This document shows positions 8,152 to 16,694 of a stretch of DNA of 64,000 nt, piece after piece; positions within the stretch are counted from its first letter, which is position 1, and each line of letters starts with the position of its first letter. The position numbers and the translations under genes were made by a program. This DNA is from Nocardioides pini (GTDB lineage Bacteria > Actinomycetota > Actinomycetes > Propionibacteriales > Nocardioidaceae). The DNA lies in assembly GCF_026712185.1 (NCBI RefSeq), contig NZ_JAPPUX010000003.1, positions 372,001-436,000 of the forward strand, read 5' to 3'. The notes below the pieces were generated by a model. That model was not told where the DNA came from. It ran no database searches and saw only the letters and a list, made by a program, of their open reading frames with translations.

Positions 8152-8684
8152 ACAACATCCACAAGAACAGCGCCCGCGTCGCCGTCGTCGTCGGCAACCC
8201 CAAGCCACGCTCGCGCACCTACGAGTCCGCGCTGACCCTCGCCGACCGGCTCGGCGGCGCCGACCTCGTCGTCGACCTCGCCGACCACGCCTCCGTGCTC
8301 TTCGACTGGGGCTCGCCGCGCGTCACCGAGCTGGTCGAGGAGGTCGCCTCCAGCCTCGTGGTGGTCGTCGCCAGCCCGACCTACAAGGCGACCTACACCG
8401 GCCTGCTGAAGGCGTTCCTCGACCGCTTCCCCCACCAGGGACTGGGCGGCGTCACCGCCATCCCGCTCATGCTCGGCGCATCGCCGGTCCACTCGCTCGC
8501 CACCGAGCACGGGCTCCGCCCGCTCCTGGTGGAGCTCGGCGCGTCCGTGCCGACCCGGGGGCTCTACGTCCTCGACTCCGAGCACGACCGGCCCGAGACG
8601 TACGACGCGTGGTTCGCCACCGCGCAGCAGCTCCTGCCGACCCTGCCCGCTCCCGCCCCCTCCCTGGAGGTGTCGTCCGCATGA
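8148..8684 (+). CDS. ssuE: NAD(P)H-dependent FMN reductase, SsuE-like
   Basis: This flavodoxin-like reductase of 178 residues supplies FMNH2 to SsuD and probably also to the two upstream monooxygenases. The phosphate-binding loop GNPKPRSRT lies at residues 15-23, and the conserved family segment ASPTYKATYTGLLKAFLD lies at about 75-92, matching the SsuE motif. The GTG start gives a 4-nt GTGA overlap with ssuD. The stop in turn overlaps the next ATG (ATGA, 8681-8684), so translation is coupled across three genes. The N-terminal extension of about 11 residues is poorly conserved, so a later start is possible. Confidence 0.88.
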   Translation: MNNIHKNSARVAVVVGNPKPRSRTYESALTLADRLGGADLVVDLADHASVLFDWGSPRVTELVEEVASSLVVVVASPTYKATYTGLLKAFLDRFPHQGLGGVTAIPLMLGASPVHSLATEHGLRPLLVELGASVPTRGLYVLDSEHDRPETYDAWFATAQQLLPTLPAPAPSLEVSSA

Positions 8685-9307
8685 CCGCACACGCCCACTC
8701 GCACCCCGCGTCCGTCCCGGCCATCGACCAGCGCACCCTGCGCGACGCGTTCGGCGCGTTCCCCTCCGGCGTGGTCGCCGTCGCGGCGTCGGTGAAGGGA
8801 CAGCTCACCGGGATCGCCGCGTCGTCGTTCACCTCGGTGAGCATCGACCCGCCGCTGGTGTCGTTCTCCATCGCGGCCTCGAGCTCCACCTGGCCGCTCC
8901 TCCGCGAGGCCGAGCACCTCGGCATCAGCGTCCTCGCCGACCACCACGACACGGTGTGCCGCCAGCTCGCCGGTCCGCGCGAGGAGCGCTTCGCCGGCCT
9001 GCCCTTCAAGGTCACCGGCAACGGCGCGGTCCTGCTCGACGAGGCCGTGGCGACCTACGACTGCTCGCTGCACGAGGAGGTCGTCGCCGGCGACCACGTC
9101 ATCGTCCTGCTCGAGGTGCACGAGGTCGGTGCGGGCGACGGCGAGCACCCGCTCGTCTTCCACCGCTCCGCCTTCGCCAAGCTGCACCGCGACGACCTCG
9201 ACCCCGCTCGCCTCGACGGCCGGATCAACGGTGCCGAGGTCGACCGGGGTGACCGCGAGAGCGATGCCTCGACGCAGTCGCACGACGACGCGGAGGACGC
9301 GGCGTGA
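8681..9307 (+). CDS. Flavin reductase family protein (second reductase)
   Basis: The 208-residue product belongs to the flavin-reductase-like FMN-binding split-barrel family, unrelated in fold to SsuE. It shows the family start LRDAFGAFPSGVVAVAA and the segment GIAASSFTSVSIDPPLVSFSI, with the C-terminal core region LVFHRSAFAKL. The last 35 residues are acidic and probably disordered. Such enzymes reduce free FMN or FAD for two-component monooxygenases. Having both a flavodoxin-type and a split-barrel-type reductase in one operon suggests that each serves different oxygenases. It overlaps its neighbours by 4 nt on both sides. Confidence 0.9.
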   Translation: MTAHAHSHPASVPAIDQRTLRDAFGAFPSGVVAVAASVKGQLTGIAASSFTSVSIDPPLVSFSIAASSSTWPLLREAEHLGISVLADHHDTVCRQLAGPREERFAGLPFKVTGNGAVLLDEAVATYDCSLHEEVVAGDHVIVLLEVHEVGAGDGEHPLVFHRSAFAKLHRDDLDPARLDGRINGAEVDRGDRESDASTQSHDDAEDAA

Positions 9308-10641
9308 GCGCCCACGCCGCGCAGGCGGCTCCCACCCCTCGCCGCGTCGCGCTGGCCTCGGCCGTCGGCGCCACGATCGAGTGGTACGACTTCTTCCTCT
9401 ACGGCACGGCCGCCGCGGTCGTCTTCGACAAGCTCTACTTCAACGGCCTCGACGGCCCGGCCGCGCAGTTCGCCGCCTTCGCCACCTTCGCCGTCGGGTT
9501 CCTCGCCCGGCCGGTCGGCGGGCTCGTCTTCGGCCACTACGGCGACCGCATCGGGCGCAAGCAGATGCTGCTGCTGACCCTGGTCATCATGGGCGTCGGC
9601 ACCGCGCTCATCGGCCTGCTGCCGACCTACGACCAGATCGGCGTCTGGGCGCCGATCGCGCTGGTGGTGCTGCGGGTGCTGCAGGGCATCGGCGTGGGCG
9701 GCGAGTACGGCGGCGCGGTGCTGCTCGCCGTGGAGTACGCCCCGGCCCGGCGCCGCGGCTTCTACGGCAGCTTCGCGCACATCGGCGTGCCCGGCGGGCT
9801 CGTCCTCGCCGCCGGCGCCTTCTCGATCGCCGGGCTCCTGCCCGAGGAGGCCTTCCTGGCCTGGGGGTGGCGGGCGTGCTTCCTCGTCAGCATCGTGCTG
9901 CTCGGCATCGGCGCCTACATCCGGCTCTCCGTCATGGAGACCCCGGAGTTCGCCAAGGTGCAGGAGCGCAAGGAGATCTCGCGGCTGCCGCTGCGCGACC
10001 TGTTGCGCGAGCAGCCCCGCCCGCTGCTCCTCGGCATGGGCACCCGCTACATCGAGGGCTTCACCTTCAACCTGTTCTCGGTCTACCTCCTCGCCTACGT
10101 CGCCACCAACCTCGAGCTGCCGCGCAGCTGGGCCCTCGACGCGATCCTGGTCGGGGCGGCACTCGGCGTCGTGCTCGTTCCGGTCGCCGGCGCGCTCAGC
10201 GACCGGGTCGGTCGCAAGCCCGTCTACCGCGTGGGCGCGTGGATCGGGCTGCTGTTCGCCTTCCCGGCGGCGTACCTCGTGCAGACGGAGAACCGCTGGG
10301 CCATCTCCCTCGTCTTCGTGGTCGGCCTCGGCGTCATCTACGGGACGGTCTACGGACCGCTCGCGGCGTTCTGGTCCGAGCTGTTCGACACCCGGTACCG
10401 CTACACGGCGCTCAGCACGCTCTACCAGGTCTCCGGCATCGTCGCGTCCGGGCTGACGCCGCTCATCGCGGCCTGGCTGGTCACCCGAGGCGACGGGACG
10501 CTGTGGTGGGTCGCGACCTACAACGTGCTGGTCGCGGCGATCTCGCTGACCTGCGCGCGCTTCCTGCCCGAGACCCGCGGCCGTGGGCTCGACAGCGCCG
10601 ACCCGACGCAGGAGCCCGTCCGCGAGCGCATCCCGGCCTGA
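9304..10641 (+). CDS. MFS transporter, metabolite:H+ symporter (MHS) type
   Basis: This 445-residue integral membrane protein has about 12 predicted helices. It shows the MHS hallmarks GATIEWYDFFLYG at the N-terminus, FGHYGDRIGRKQML in the loop after helix 2 and QGIGVGGEYGGAV in helix 4; the second half repeats SDRVGRKPV. MHS carriers import organic acids, osmolytes or aromatic acids with protons. As the last gene of the sulfur operon, joined by a 4-nt overlap, it is the likely importer of the organosulfur substrate. That is unusual because ssu systems normally carry an SsuABC ABC importer, which is absent here. A strong hairpin follows at 10694. Confidence 0.92.
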   Translation: MSAHAAQAAPTPRRVALASAVGATIEWYDFFLYGTAAAVVFDKLYFNGLDGPAAQFAAFATFAVGFLARPVGGLVFGHYGDRIGRKQMLLLTLVIMGVGTALIGLLPTYDQIGVWAPIALVVLRVLQGIGVGGEYGGAVLLAVEYAPARRRGFYGSFAHIGVPGGLVLAAGAFSIAGLLPEEAFLAWGWRACFLVSIVLLGIGAYIRLSVMETPEFAKVQERKEISRLPLRDLLREQPRPLLLGMGTRYIEGFTFNLFSVYLLAYVATNLELPRSWALDAILVGAALGVVLVPVAGALSDRVGRKPVYRVGAWIGLLFAFPAAYLVQTENRWAISLVFVVGLGVIYGTVYGPLAAFWSELFDTRYRYTALSTLYQVSGIVASGLTPLIAAWLVTRGDGTLWWVATYNVLVAAISLTCARFLPETRGRGLDSADPTQEPVRERIPA

Positions 10642-10693
10642 GGGTGCAGACTGGCTGACGCGTCGACACGCGGACAGCACCCTCAGCCGGACT

Positions 10694-10729
10694 CCCGTCC
10701 CACGCCTGGCGCCGCAGGCGTGGGACGGG
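10694..10729. terminator. Bidirectional terminator hairpin
   Basis: A perfect 14-bp stem (10694-10707 with 10716-10729) closes an 8-nt loop, GGCGCCGC. It lies between the convergent MFS and DUF4349 genes. No T-run is present on either side, as is common for GC-rich actinobacteria. Confidence 0.75.
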
Positions 10730-10743
10730 TCATGTCAGCGCGT

Positions 10744-11715
10744 CTACGCCGCCGGCGTCCGCGACGCGGCGCTCCGGCGACGTCGTACGACGAGCCAGAC
10801 CGGCCATCCCAGGACGAGGCCCACCGCGGCGAACGGCAGCAGCGCGCCGATGAGCGTGCTGACGATGGTGAACAGCGTCCCCATCGCCTTCGCGCCGCCG
10901 TCGAGCCCGGCGAGGAACCCCGTCGGTCGCTCCTGGTCGGGCTCGTCCTCGACGACGTGCTCGGCGGAGATGTCGACCGTGATGGTCGACAGCGACGTCT
11001 GGTCGGCCAGCCACGACTGCTGCGACTTCAGCGAGTCGAGCTCGGCCTGCCGGCCGGTGAGCTGTGACTCGATCCAGATGACGTCCTTGAGGTCACGCGC
11101 GTCGGCCAGCAGCAGCTCGACGCGCCGCAGGCTCGCCTCCTGCGCGCGGACGCGGGCGCCGGTGTCGATGACCTGGGTGGTGACGTCCTCGGAGCCTCGG
11201 TCGGAGGAGCGCAGTACCCCGACCTGCTCGAGCGCGGACATCGTCTCGCCGAACCTGCGGCTGGGCACCCGCACCACCATCCGCACGTAGGACGTGTCCC
11301 CGTCGGAGTCGGTCTCGGTGGTCTCGTCGGTGATCTCGCCGCCCTGCGCGTCGACGACGCGCTGGACGTCCTGGCGGGTCGCCCGGACGTCCTCGCCGGC
11401 CAGCGAGACCGTGCCGGTCGAGATGACCGAGCGCTGCAGCTCGGGCGCGGTCGGCCCGTCCGAGCCCGCCGACCCCGACGAGGAGCCCGTCGAGCCGGTG
11501 GCGTCGTCCGAGGTGGCACCGGCGTCGGACTGCGACGCCGACCGCCCGGCGCCGGAGTCCGACGAGCTCCCGGCGTCGGACGTCTCGCTCGACACGTCCC
11601 CGGAGACGGCGTCGCTGCCGCTGTCGTCGGTCGAGCAGGCGGCCAGCAGGGCCGTCATGGTGAGGAAGGGGATGAGGAGTCCCGCGGTGCGGGAGCGGGT
11701 CGCGGTGAGGGTCAT
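10744..11715 (-). CDS. DUF4349 domain lipoprotein
   Basis: The 323-residue product starts with a lipoprotein signal peptide ending in the lipobox LAAC (Cys27), so it should be anchored outside the membrane. A Ser/Asp/Gly-rich linker (28-90) is followed by a DUF4349 domain (about 93-290) with the typical RSVISTGTVSLAGEDV start, the VRMVVRVPS strand and a coiled-coil stretch (about 190-235, RRVELLLADARDLKDV). A C-terminal membrane helix (LIGALLPFAAVGLVLGWPVWLVV) and a basic tail close the protein. The domain's function is unknown. The gene is convergent with the sulfur operon and has its own upstream region; it appears unrelated to sulfur use. Confidence 0.9.
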   Translation of the reverse strand: MTLTATRSRTAGLLIPFLTMTALLAACSTDDSGSDAVSGDVSSETSDAGSSSDSGAGRSASQSDAGATSDDATGSTGSSSGSAGSDGPTAPELQRSVISTGTVSLAGEDVRATRQDVQRVVDAQGGEITDETTETDSDGDTSYVRMVVRVPSRRFGETMSALEQVGVLRSSDRGSEDVTTQVIDTGARVRAQEASLRRVELLLADARDLKDVIWIESQLTGRQAELDSLKSQQSWLADQTSLSTITVDISAEHVVEDEPDQERPTGFLAGLDGGAKAMGTLFTIVSTLIGALLPFAAVGLVLGWPVWLVVRRRRSAASRTPAA

Positions 11716-11772
11716 GGCCGTCCGACGACACCGTCGCGCGCGCCGTTCCGGCCGTGACGGAACTGTGACGTG

Positions 11773-12657
11773 TCAGGTCTTCGCGCTCGACGCGCGCTTC
11801 GCCGCGCGCTTGGTCGTGGTGACCTTCGGCGGCGCCGCCTTGGTGGCCGCCTTGGCGGGTGCCTTGGTGGGCGCCTCCTTGTCGGCCACGTTCTTGTCGG
11901 GCAGCTTCCGGCCGCCCGGCTTCTGGCCCTTGAGCCGCACCCGCATGGCGTTGCCGTTGCCGGAGGTCTCCAGGTAGGGCTGGGCGGTCACAAGGGTGCT
12001 CAGCCGGGCGCCCGGGCCGGCGAAGTTGCGGGCGTCGAACGACGGGTGGGTGCGGATCAGCTGGTTGCCCAGGGCGGGCAGGAGCGCCCAGCCGTCGTCG
12101 TCGGAGACGGCGTTGACCGCGCGGGTGAGGGCGCTCTGCAGGTTGATCGAGGGCGCGTCGGTCTCGCCGCCGTCGTCGGAGTCGTCGTCGGAGTCCTCGC
12201 CGTCGCCGGAGCGGTCCGTGACGACCGCGAGGTCGATGAACTTGTCGCAGGCGTTGCGCAGCGACTCGGGCGCCTTGTTCTCGCCGAGCACGTAGACCTT
12301 CTTGCCGGACTCGCGCAGCCGGTGGGCGAGGCTGGTGAAGTCGCTGTCGCTGGTGACGAGCGCGAACGCCTCGACGTTGCCGTCGTACAGCAGGTCCATC
12401 GCGTCGATCACGAGCGCGAGGTCGGTGGAGTTCTTGCCGGACGTGTAGGCGTTCTGGTGCATCGCGCGGAGGCCGAGGCGGTTGAGCTTGCGCGCCCACT
12501 GCGTCAGGTGCGGGTTGGTCCAGTCGCCGTAGACGCGCCGGATGGTCGGGTCCCCGTACTTCGCGACCTCCCCGAGCACCTCGTCGGCATAGGCGGGCCG
12601 GGTGTTGTCGGCGTCGATCATGACGGCGATCCGGTCGGCGGCTCCGTGGGACTCCAT
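11773..12657 (-). CDS. NYN-domain nuclease-like protein with OST-HTH/LOTUS domain
   Basis: The 294-residue product has an N-terminal NYN/PIN-like domain (about 9-145). Its acidic residues fit a metal-dependent RNase active site: VMIDADNT (Asp15, Asp17), STDLALVIDAMDLL and LVTSDSDF. An acidic linker (150-165) leads to a LOTUS/OST-HTH-type domain (about 168-242; SALTRAVNAV, WALLPALGNQLI). The Lys/Ala-rich tail (250-294) resembles histone-like tails and may bind nucleic acid. The same architecture occurs in eukaryotic MARF1/limkain-b1 and in scattered bacterial homologues of unknown role. The start is supported by TAGGCT at 12664-12669 (minus), 6 nt upstream. It is divergent from hemY. Confidence 0.88.
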   Translation of the reverse strand: MESHGAADRIAVMIDADNTRPAYADEVLGEVAKYGDPTIRRVYGDWTNPHLTQWARKLNRLGLRAMHQNAYTSGKNSTDLALVIDAMDLLYDGNVEAFALVTSDSDFTSLAHRLRESGKKVYVLGENKAPESLRNACDKFIDLAVVTDRSGDGEDSDDDSDDGGETDAPSINLQSALTRAVNAVSDDDGWALLPALGNQLIRTHPSFDARNFAGPGARLSTLVTAQPYLETSGNGNAMRVRLKGQKPGGRKLPDKNVADKEAPTKAPAKAATKAAPPKVTTTKRAAKRASSAKT

Positions 12658-12712
12658 GGGTGCAGCCTAGGGCGCGCCGGAGCGTCGCGACCTCCTCTGG
12701 CAGGGTGGAGGG

Positions 12713-14062
12713 GTGAGGCGTGACGCGGTGGTCGTGGGCGGCGGGATCGCCGGTCTGGTCGCGGCTCGCGGTCTCGCCGCGGCCGGGCGTGACGTGCTGC
12801 TGCTCGAGGGCTCGCCGCAGGTCGGTGGCAAGCTGCGCACCGCAGAGGTCGCCGGACTCACCGTCGACGTCGGCGCAGAGGCGATGCTCGCCCGCCGGCC
12901 CGAGGGGGTGGCCCTCGCCGAGGAGCTCGGCGCCGCGGTGGTCAACCCGACGCCCGCGACGTCGGCGGTCTGGTCGCGCGGCGCCCTGCGCACGATGCCG
13001 CGCTCGCTGATGGGGGTGCCCCTCGACCTCGACCAGCTGGCCGCGACCGAGGTGCTGAGCCCCGAGGGCCTGGCCCGGGCGAGCACCGAGGCCACCACCC
13101 CGGTCGACGACGACGTCTCGGTCGGCGACCTGGTCGCGGCCCGGCTCGGTGACGAGCTGGTCGACCGTCTCGTCGAGCCGCTGCTCGGAGGGGTGTACGC
13201 CGGCCACGCCCGCCGCATCTCCGCGGCCGCCGCCGTGCCGCAGCTGCTCGCCATGGCCCGCCGCGGCGGCCTCCTCGAGCAGGCCGCCGGCGTGCCGACC
13301 TCCGGCGCCCCGGTCTTCGCCGCGCTCCCCGGCGGGATGGGCCGCCTGCCCGCCCTGGTCGCCGACGGCGCCGGCTTCGAGGTGCGGACCTCGGCGACCG
13401 TCCGCGCGCTGCGGCGCACGTCGACCGGCTGGGCGCTGACCGTCGGCCCCACCGTCGCCGCCGAGACGGTCGAGGCCGACGCGGTCGTGCTGGCCACCCC
13501 CGCCCCGGCCACCGCCCGCCTGCTCGGCGAGGTGCTCCCGGACGCCGCCGCCGGCCTCGGCGCGGTCGAGGCCGCGAGCGTCGCCGTCGTCACCCTGGCC
13601 TTCCGCGCGCAGGACGTCCCGGACGCGTTGTTCGACCGGTCCGGGTTCCTCGTGCCGCCGGTCGAGCGGCGCACCATCAAGGCCTCGACCTTCTCCTTCG
13701 CCAAGTGGGCGTGGGTGCGCGACCTCGACCCCGACGTCGTGGTGCTCCGCACCTCGCTCGGGCGGCACCGCGAGGAGGCCACCCTCCGGGCCGCCGACGA
13801 GGGGCTGGTGCGGGTGTCCCTCGCCGACCTCGCCGCCCTGGTGGGCATCACCGCCCGGCCCGTCGACACCCACGTGCAGCGGTGGGGCGGCGCGCTGCCG
13901 CAGTACGCCGTCGGCCACCTCGAGCGGGTGGCGCGGGTCCGTGCCGCCGTCGGTTCGCAGCCCGGCCTCGCGGTCTGCGGGGCGGCGTACGACGGCGTCG
14001 GCATCCCCGCGGTGATCGGCTCGGCCCGCCGCGCTGTGGCCTCGCTCACGGGGGCAGAATGA
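12713..14062 (+). CDS. hemY: Coproporphyrinogen III/protoporphyrinogen oxidase
   Basis: This FAD-dependent oxidase of 449 residues removes six electrons from coproporphyrinogen III in the Gram-positive coproporphyrin-dependent heme branch, where it is also called CgoX. The dinucleotide-binding motif [17 protein letters not shown] opens the protein, followed by [13 protein letters not shown]. The C-terminal FAD-contact region ends in [17 protein letters not shown]. The pathway choice is supported by hemQ 4 nt downstream. The start is GTG, with CAGGGT 6 nt upstream suggesting a leaderless message. The stop codon overlaps the putative hemQ -10 box. In related genomes this gene directly follows hemE; here about 9.6 kb intervene. 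Confidence 0.93.
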   Translation: MRRDAVVVGGGIAGLVAARGLAAAGRDVLLLEGSPQVGGKLRTAEVAGLTVDVGAEAMLARRPEGVALAEELGAAVVNPTPATSAVWSRGALRTMPRSLMGVPLDLDQLAATEVLSPEGLARASTEATTPVDDDVSVGDLVAARLGDELVDRLVEPLLGGVYAGHARRISAAAAVPQLLAMARRGGLLEQAAGVPTSGAPVFAALPGGMGRLPALVADGAGFEVRTSATVRALRRTSTGWALTVGPTVAAETVEADAVVLATPAPATARLLGEVLPDAAAGLGAVEAASVAVVTLAFRAQDVPDALFDRSGFLVPPVERRTIKASTFSFAKWAWVRDLDPDVVVLRTSLGRHREEATLRAADEGLVRVSLADLAALVGITARPVDTHVQRWGGALPQYAVGHLERVARVRAAVGSQPGLAVCGAAYDGVGIPAVIGSARRAVASLTGAE

Positions 14063-14066
14063 CGTC

Positions 14067-14786
14067 ATGACCGAGTCCACCGAGACGCAGACCAACGCCG
14101 CTCGCACGCGGGAGCTCAACGACACGATCCGCTACACGATGTGGTCGGTGTTCCGGCTCCGCGACGTCCTCGGCGACGACGCCGACCGTGCGGCCGAGGC
14201 GACCGACGTCGAGGCGCTCGTCGAGGTGCTGGGGGAGCAGGACGTCGTCGTGCGCGGCCTGTACGACGTCAGCGGCCTGCGCGCCGACGCCGACGTCATG
14301 GTGTGGTGGCACGCGCCCGACTCGCAGCAGCTGCAGGGCGCCTACAACGCCTTCCGGCGCACGGCCTTCGGCCGCCGCCTCGACCCGGTGTGGTCGCAGA
14401 TGGCGCTGCACCGTCCGGCGGAGTTCAACAAGTCGCACATCCCGGCGTTCCTCGCCGACGAGGAGCCGCGCGCGCACGTGTGCGTCTACCCGTTCGTCCG
14501 GTCCTACGAGTGGTACCTGCTCGACGACGGCGAGCGACGCCGGATGCTCGCCCAGCACGGCCAGCAGGCCCGCGGCTACGCCGACGTGCGCGCCAACACC
14601 GTCGCCTCCTTCGCCCTCGGCGACTACGAGTGGCTGCTGGCCTTCGAGGCCGACGAGCTGCACCGCATCGTCGACCTGATGCGCGACCTGCGCGCGTCCG
14701 ACGCGCGTCGCCACGTGCGCGAGGAGGTGCCGTTCTACACCGGTGCCCGGGTCACGCCGAAGGAGCTGCTCGACCGCCTGCCCTGA
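14067..14786 (+). CDS. hemQ: Coproheme decarboxylase
   Basis: HemQ (239 residues, chlorite-dismutase-like fold) oxidatively decarboxylates coproheme to heme b, the last step of the Gram-positive pathway. The catalytic Tyr region [10 protein letters not shown] (about residues 143-152) and the proximal heme ligand His in MLAQHG (about 165) are both present. The N-terminal [12 protein letters not shown] is typical of actinobacterial HemQ. The start at 14067 has CAGAAT 6 nt upstream, within the end of hemY. The ferrochelatase gene is not in this window. Confidence 0.95.
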   Translation: MTESTETQTNAARTRELNDTIRYTMWSVFRLRDVLGDDADRAAEATDVEALVEVLGEQDVVVRGLYDVSGLRADADVMVWWHAPDSQQLQGAYNAFRRTAFGRRLDPVWSQMALHRPAEFNKSHIPAFLADEEPRAHVCVYPFVRSYEWYLLDDGERRRMLAQHGQQARGYADVRANTVASFALGDYEWLLAFEADELHRIVDLMRDLRASDARRHVREEVPFYTGARVTPKELLDRLP

Positions 14787-14830
14787 CGCGGCGCGCCGGG
14801 TCGTGGACATCGCTCCGGCCGCCGTCTCCG

Positions 14831-14857
14831 CAATGTAGAGTAAGTCACTCAACATTG
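14831..14857. promoter_or_regulatory. 27-bp inverted-repeat operator upstream of cysteine dioxygenase
   Basis: The outer arms CAATGT (14831-14836) and ACATTG (14852-14857) match perfectly, and GAGT (14839-14842) with ACTC (14847-14850) continue the dyad toward the centre. The right arm ends 14 nt before the ATG at 14872, with CAGGAGGA between. A repressor bound here would block transcription or initiation. The core AAGT-n-ACT resembles the site at 4250-4268 at the same distance from its start codon. Confidence 0.7.
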
Positions 14858-14871
14858 TTTCAGGAGGATTC

Positions 14872-15384
14872 ATGACCGCCACCTTCCCCGCCTCCCCGCT
14901 TCCCGGCATCCGCCGGAGCGGTCGCACGTCGAGCAGCACCACCGACCGGTTGCAGGCCGCGCGCACCGCCCTGGCCGAGCACCTCGCCACCCGCGACCCG
15001 CTCGCGCACGTCGACCTGTCCGTCCCGGAGCGCACCTGGGCCCGCGTCGGCACCGGTGCCGGCGCCGACATCTGGCTCATCACCTGGCCCGCCGGCTCGA
15101 GCACCGGCTGGCACGACCACGGCTCGGCGAGCGGCGCGTTCGTCGTCCTCACCGGGTCGCTGACCGAGTACGTCTGGACCGGCGTGGCCAGGGCGGCGAC
15201 CCTCCGTGCGTCGACGGTGCGCGAGTTCGACGGCAGCCACGTCCACGACGTGGTCAACCACGGCACCGACACGGCCGTCTCGCTGCACGCCTACGCCCCC
15301 GGCCTGGCCGCGATGACCCGCTACGAGCTCGTCCGCGGGCGGCTCCAGGTGACCAGCGTCGAGCAGCGCGGCGAGACCTGGTGA
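14872..15384 (+). CDS. Cysteine dioxygenase-family cupin protein
   Basis: The 170-residue product is a small beta-barrel cupin of the cysteine dioxygenase family, which uses non-heme iron and O2 to convert a thiol such as cysteine to the sulfinate. Iron ligands are visible as His81 and His83 in GWHDHGSASGAF and as a His in HVHDVVNH (123-125). The first 25 residues are Ser/Thr/Arg-rich and unconserved. The start is fixed by AGGAGG 5 nt upstream. The stop overlaps the GTG of the rhodanese gene by 4 nt. The pair is inserted between hemQ and the msrB region and is preceded by the strong palindrome at 14831. 3-mercaptopropionate is an alternative substrate. Confidence 0.85.
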   Translation: MTATFPASPLPGIRRSGRTSSSTTDRLQAARTALAEHLATRDPLAHVDLSVPERTWARVGTGAGADIWLITWPAGSSTGWHDHGSASGAFVVLTGSLTEYVWTGVARAATLRASTVREFDGSHVHDVVNHGTDTAVSLHAYAPGLAAMTRYELVRGRLQVTSVEQRGETW

Positions 15385-15836
15385 GCACCGTGTCGAGGAC
15401 CGCGCCGGGCCCCGCCCGGTACGACGGCGTCGACGCCCTGCTCGCCGACGCCCGCAGCCGACTGGACCGGGTCGACGTCGAGACCGCCTACCGGGAGGCG
15501 CTCGGCGGCGCGGTGCTCGTCGACATCCGTCCCGCGGCACAGCGGGCGGCCGAGGGCGAGGTGCACCCCGCGGTGGGTCCGCTGGTCGTCGAGCGCAACG
15601 TGCTCGAGTGGCGCTTCGACCCGCGCTCGGACGCGCGCCTCGCGGAGGCGTCGTACGACACCCGCATCCTGGTGCTGTGCCAGGAGGGCTACACCTCCAG
15701 CCTGGCCGCCGACGCGCTGCGCAGCCTCGGGCTCGACGCGACCGACGTCGTGGGGGGCTTCCGGGCGTGGCGCGAGGCGCAGCTGCCCGTCGCGTGCCGG
15801 GCCGGTCGACCGGGGGAACGGCTCGGGCCGCAGTAG
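15381..15836 (+). CDS. Rhodanese-like sulfurtransferase
   Basis: The 151-residue single-domain rhodanese has the active-site loop LCQEGYTSS with nucleophilic Cys100. The N-terminal part contains the GAVLVDIRPAAQR strand-loop typical of the fold. Proteins of this type carry persulfide sulfur or handle sulfite and thiosulfate. The GTG start overlaps the dioxygenase stop (15381-15384). Such dioxygenase-rhodanese pairs recur in bacteria and suggest oxidation of cysteine-derived sulfur with rhodanese handling of intermediates. The exact reaction is inferred. Its TAG stop lies inside a TAGCGT box that may start the next gene. Confidence 0.88.
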   Translation: MSTVSRTAPGPARYDGVDALLADARSRLDRVDVETAYREALGGAVLVDIRPAAQRAAEGEVHPAVGPLVVERNVLEWRFDPRSDARLAEASYDTRILVLCQEGYTSSLAADALRSLGLDATDVVGGFRAWREAQLPVACRAGRPGERLGPQ

Positions 15837-15848
15837 CGTCGGAGCATC

Positions 15849-16691
15849 ATGAGGATCCTCGCCGCTGCCGCCGTGCTGACCGTCCTGGGCTCCGCCACCG
15901 CCTGCTCCACCGAGGCGGACATGCGGGCCGTCGACCGCGCCGACGCGGGCGCCACCCCCGACGCACCCTCGGGCGGGGCGCCGACGCCCGTGCCGGAGGG
16001 GGAGGTGCGCACCAGCGGCCTGGTCACGGTGCTCGACTCCGGTGGCGGCCCGGAGATGTGCCTGGGTGCCGTCGCCGAGTCCTACCCGCCCCAGTGCGGC
16101 GGGCCGGCGCTCGCCGACTTCGACTGGGGCGACGTGGGCTCCGAGGAGGCCGCCGGCGTGCGATGGGGCTCCTACGCGCTGACCGGCACCTACGACGGCT
16201 CCACCTTCACCGTGACCGACGCGATCCCCGCCGCCCTCTACGACACGACGGCCCAGCCCCAGCCGGAGCCGCTCGCCGCCGCCTGCGACGAGCCGACGAC
16301 GACCGACACCGCGAAGGCGACCCCCGAGGACCTCGACGCCACGCTGGCCGCGGCCTCGGCGCTGCCGTCGTACGCCTCCGCGTGGCTGACCGGCAACACG
16401 ATCAACGTCGCCGTGACCGGGGACGCCGAGGCCGCGGAGGCCGAGCTGCGCCGGACGTGGGGCGGGATGCTCTGCGTGACCACCGTCGAGCGCACCGACG
16501 CCGACCTCACCCAGGTCAACGAGGAGCTGCAGGCCGCGCTCGGCGACCAGCTGCTGACCAGCGGCTCGACGTCCCCGGACTCGCTCGACGCGCAGGTCGT
16601 CTACGACGACGGCTCGGTCCAGGAGTGGGCCGACGCGACGTACGGCGACGGGCTGGTGACGGTCACCTCGGCCCTGGCGCCCGTCGGCTGA
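15849..16691 (+). CDS. Secreted, possibly lipid-anchored protein of unknown function
   Basis: The 280-residue product has a signal peptide (MRILAAAAVLTVLGSATAC) with a Cys at position 19, a weak lipobox (ATAC, Ala at -3). A Pro/Gly-rich spacer leads into a repeat-free beta-rich domain that I do not recognise. Several Cys residues (EMCLGAVAESYPPQCGG, AACDEP, MLCVTTVE) could form disulfides outside the cell. TAGCGT at 15834-15839 lies 9 nt upstream of the ATG and may make the message near-leaderless. The gene converges on msrB with only 3 nt between the stop codons. No function is assigned. Confidence 0.8.
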   Translation: MRILAAAAVLTVLGSATACSTEADMRAVDRADAGATPDAPSGGAPTPVPEGEVRTSGLVTVLDSGGGPEMCLGAVAESYPPQCGGPALADFDWGDVGSEEAAGVRWGSYALTGTYDGSTFTVTDAIPAALYDTTAQPQPEPLAAACDEPTTTDTAKATPEDLDATLAAASALPSYASAWLTGNTINVAVTGDAEAAEAELRRTWGGMLCVTTVERTDADLTQVNEELQAALGDQLLTSGSTSPDSLDAQVVYDDGSVQEWADATYGDGLVTVTSALAPVG

Positions 16692-16694
16692 GGG

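Noticed and set aside
11093-14125. A 1010-codon minus-strand frame spanning hemY and the NYN gene.
   Set aside because: It is antisense to hemY and out of frame with the NYN and DUF4349 genes; no domain is recognisable.
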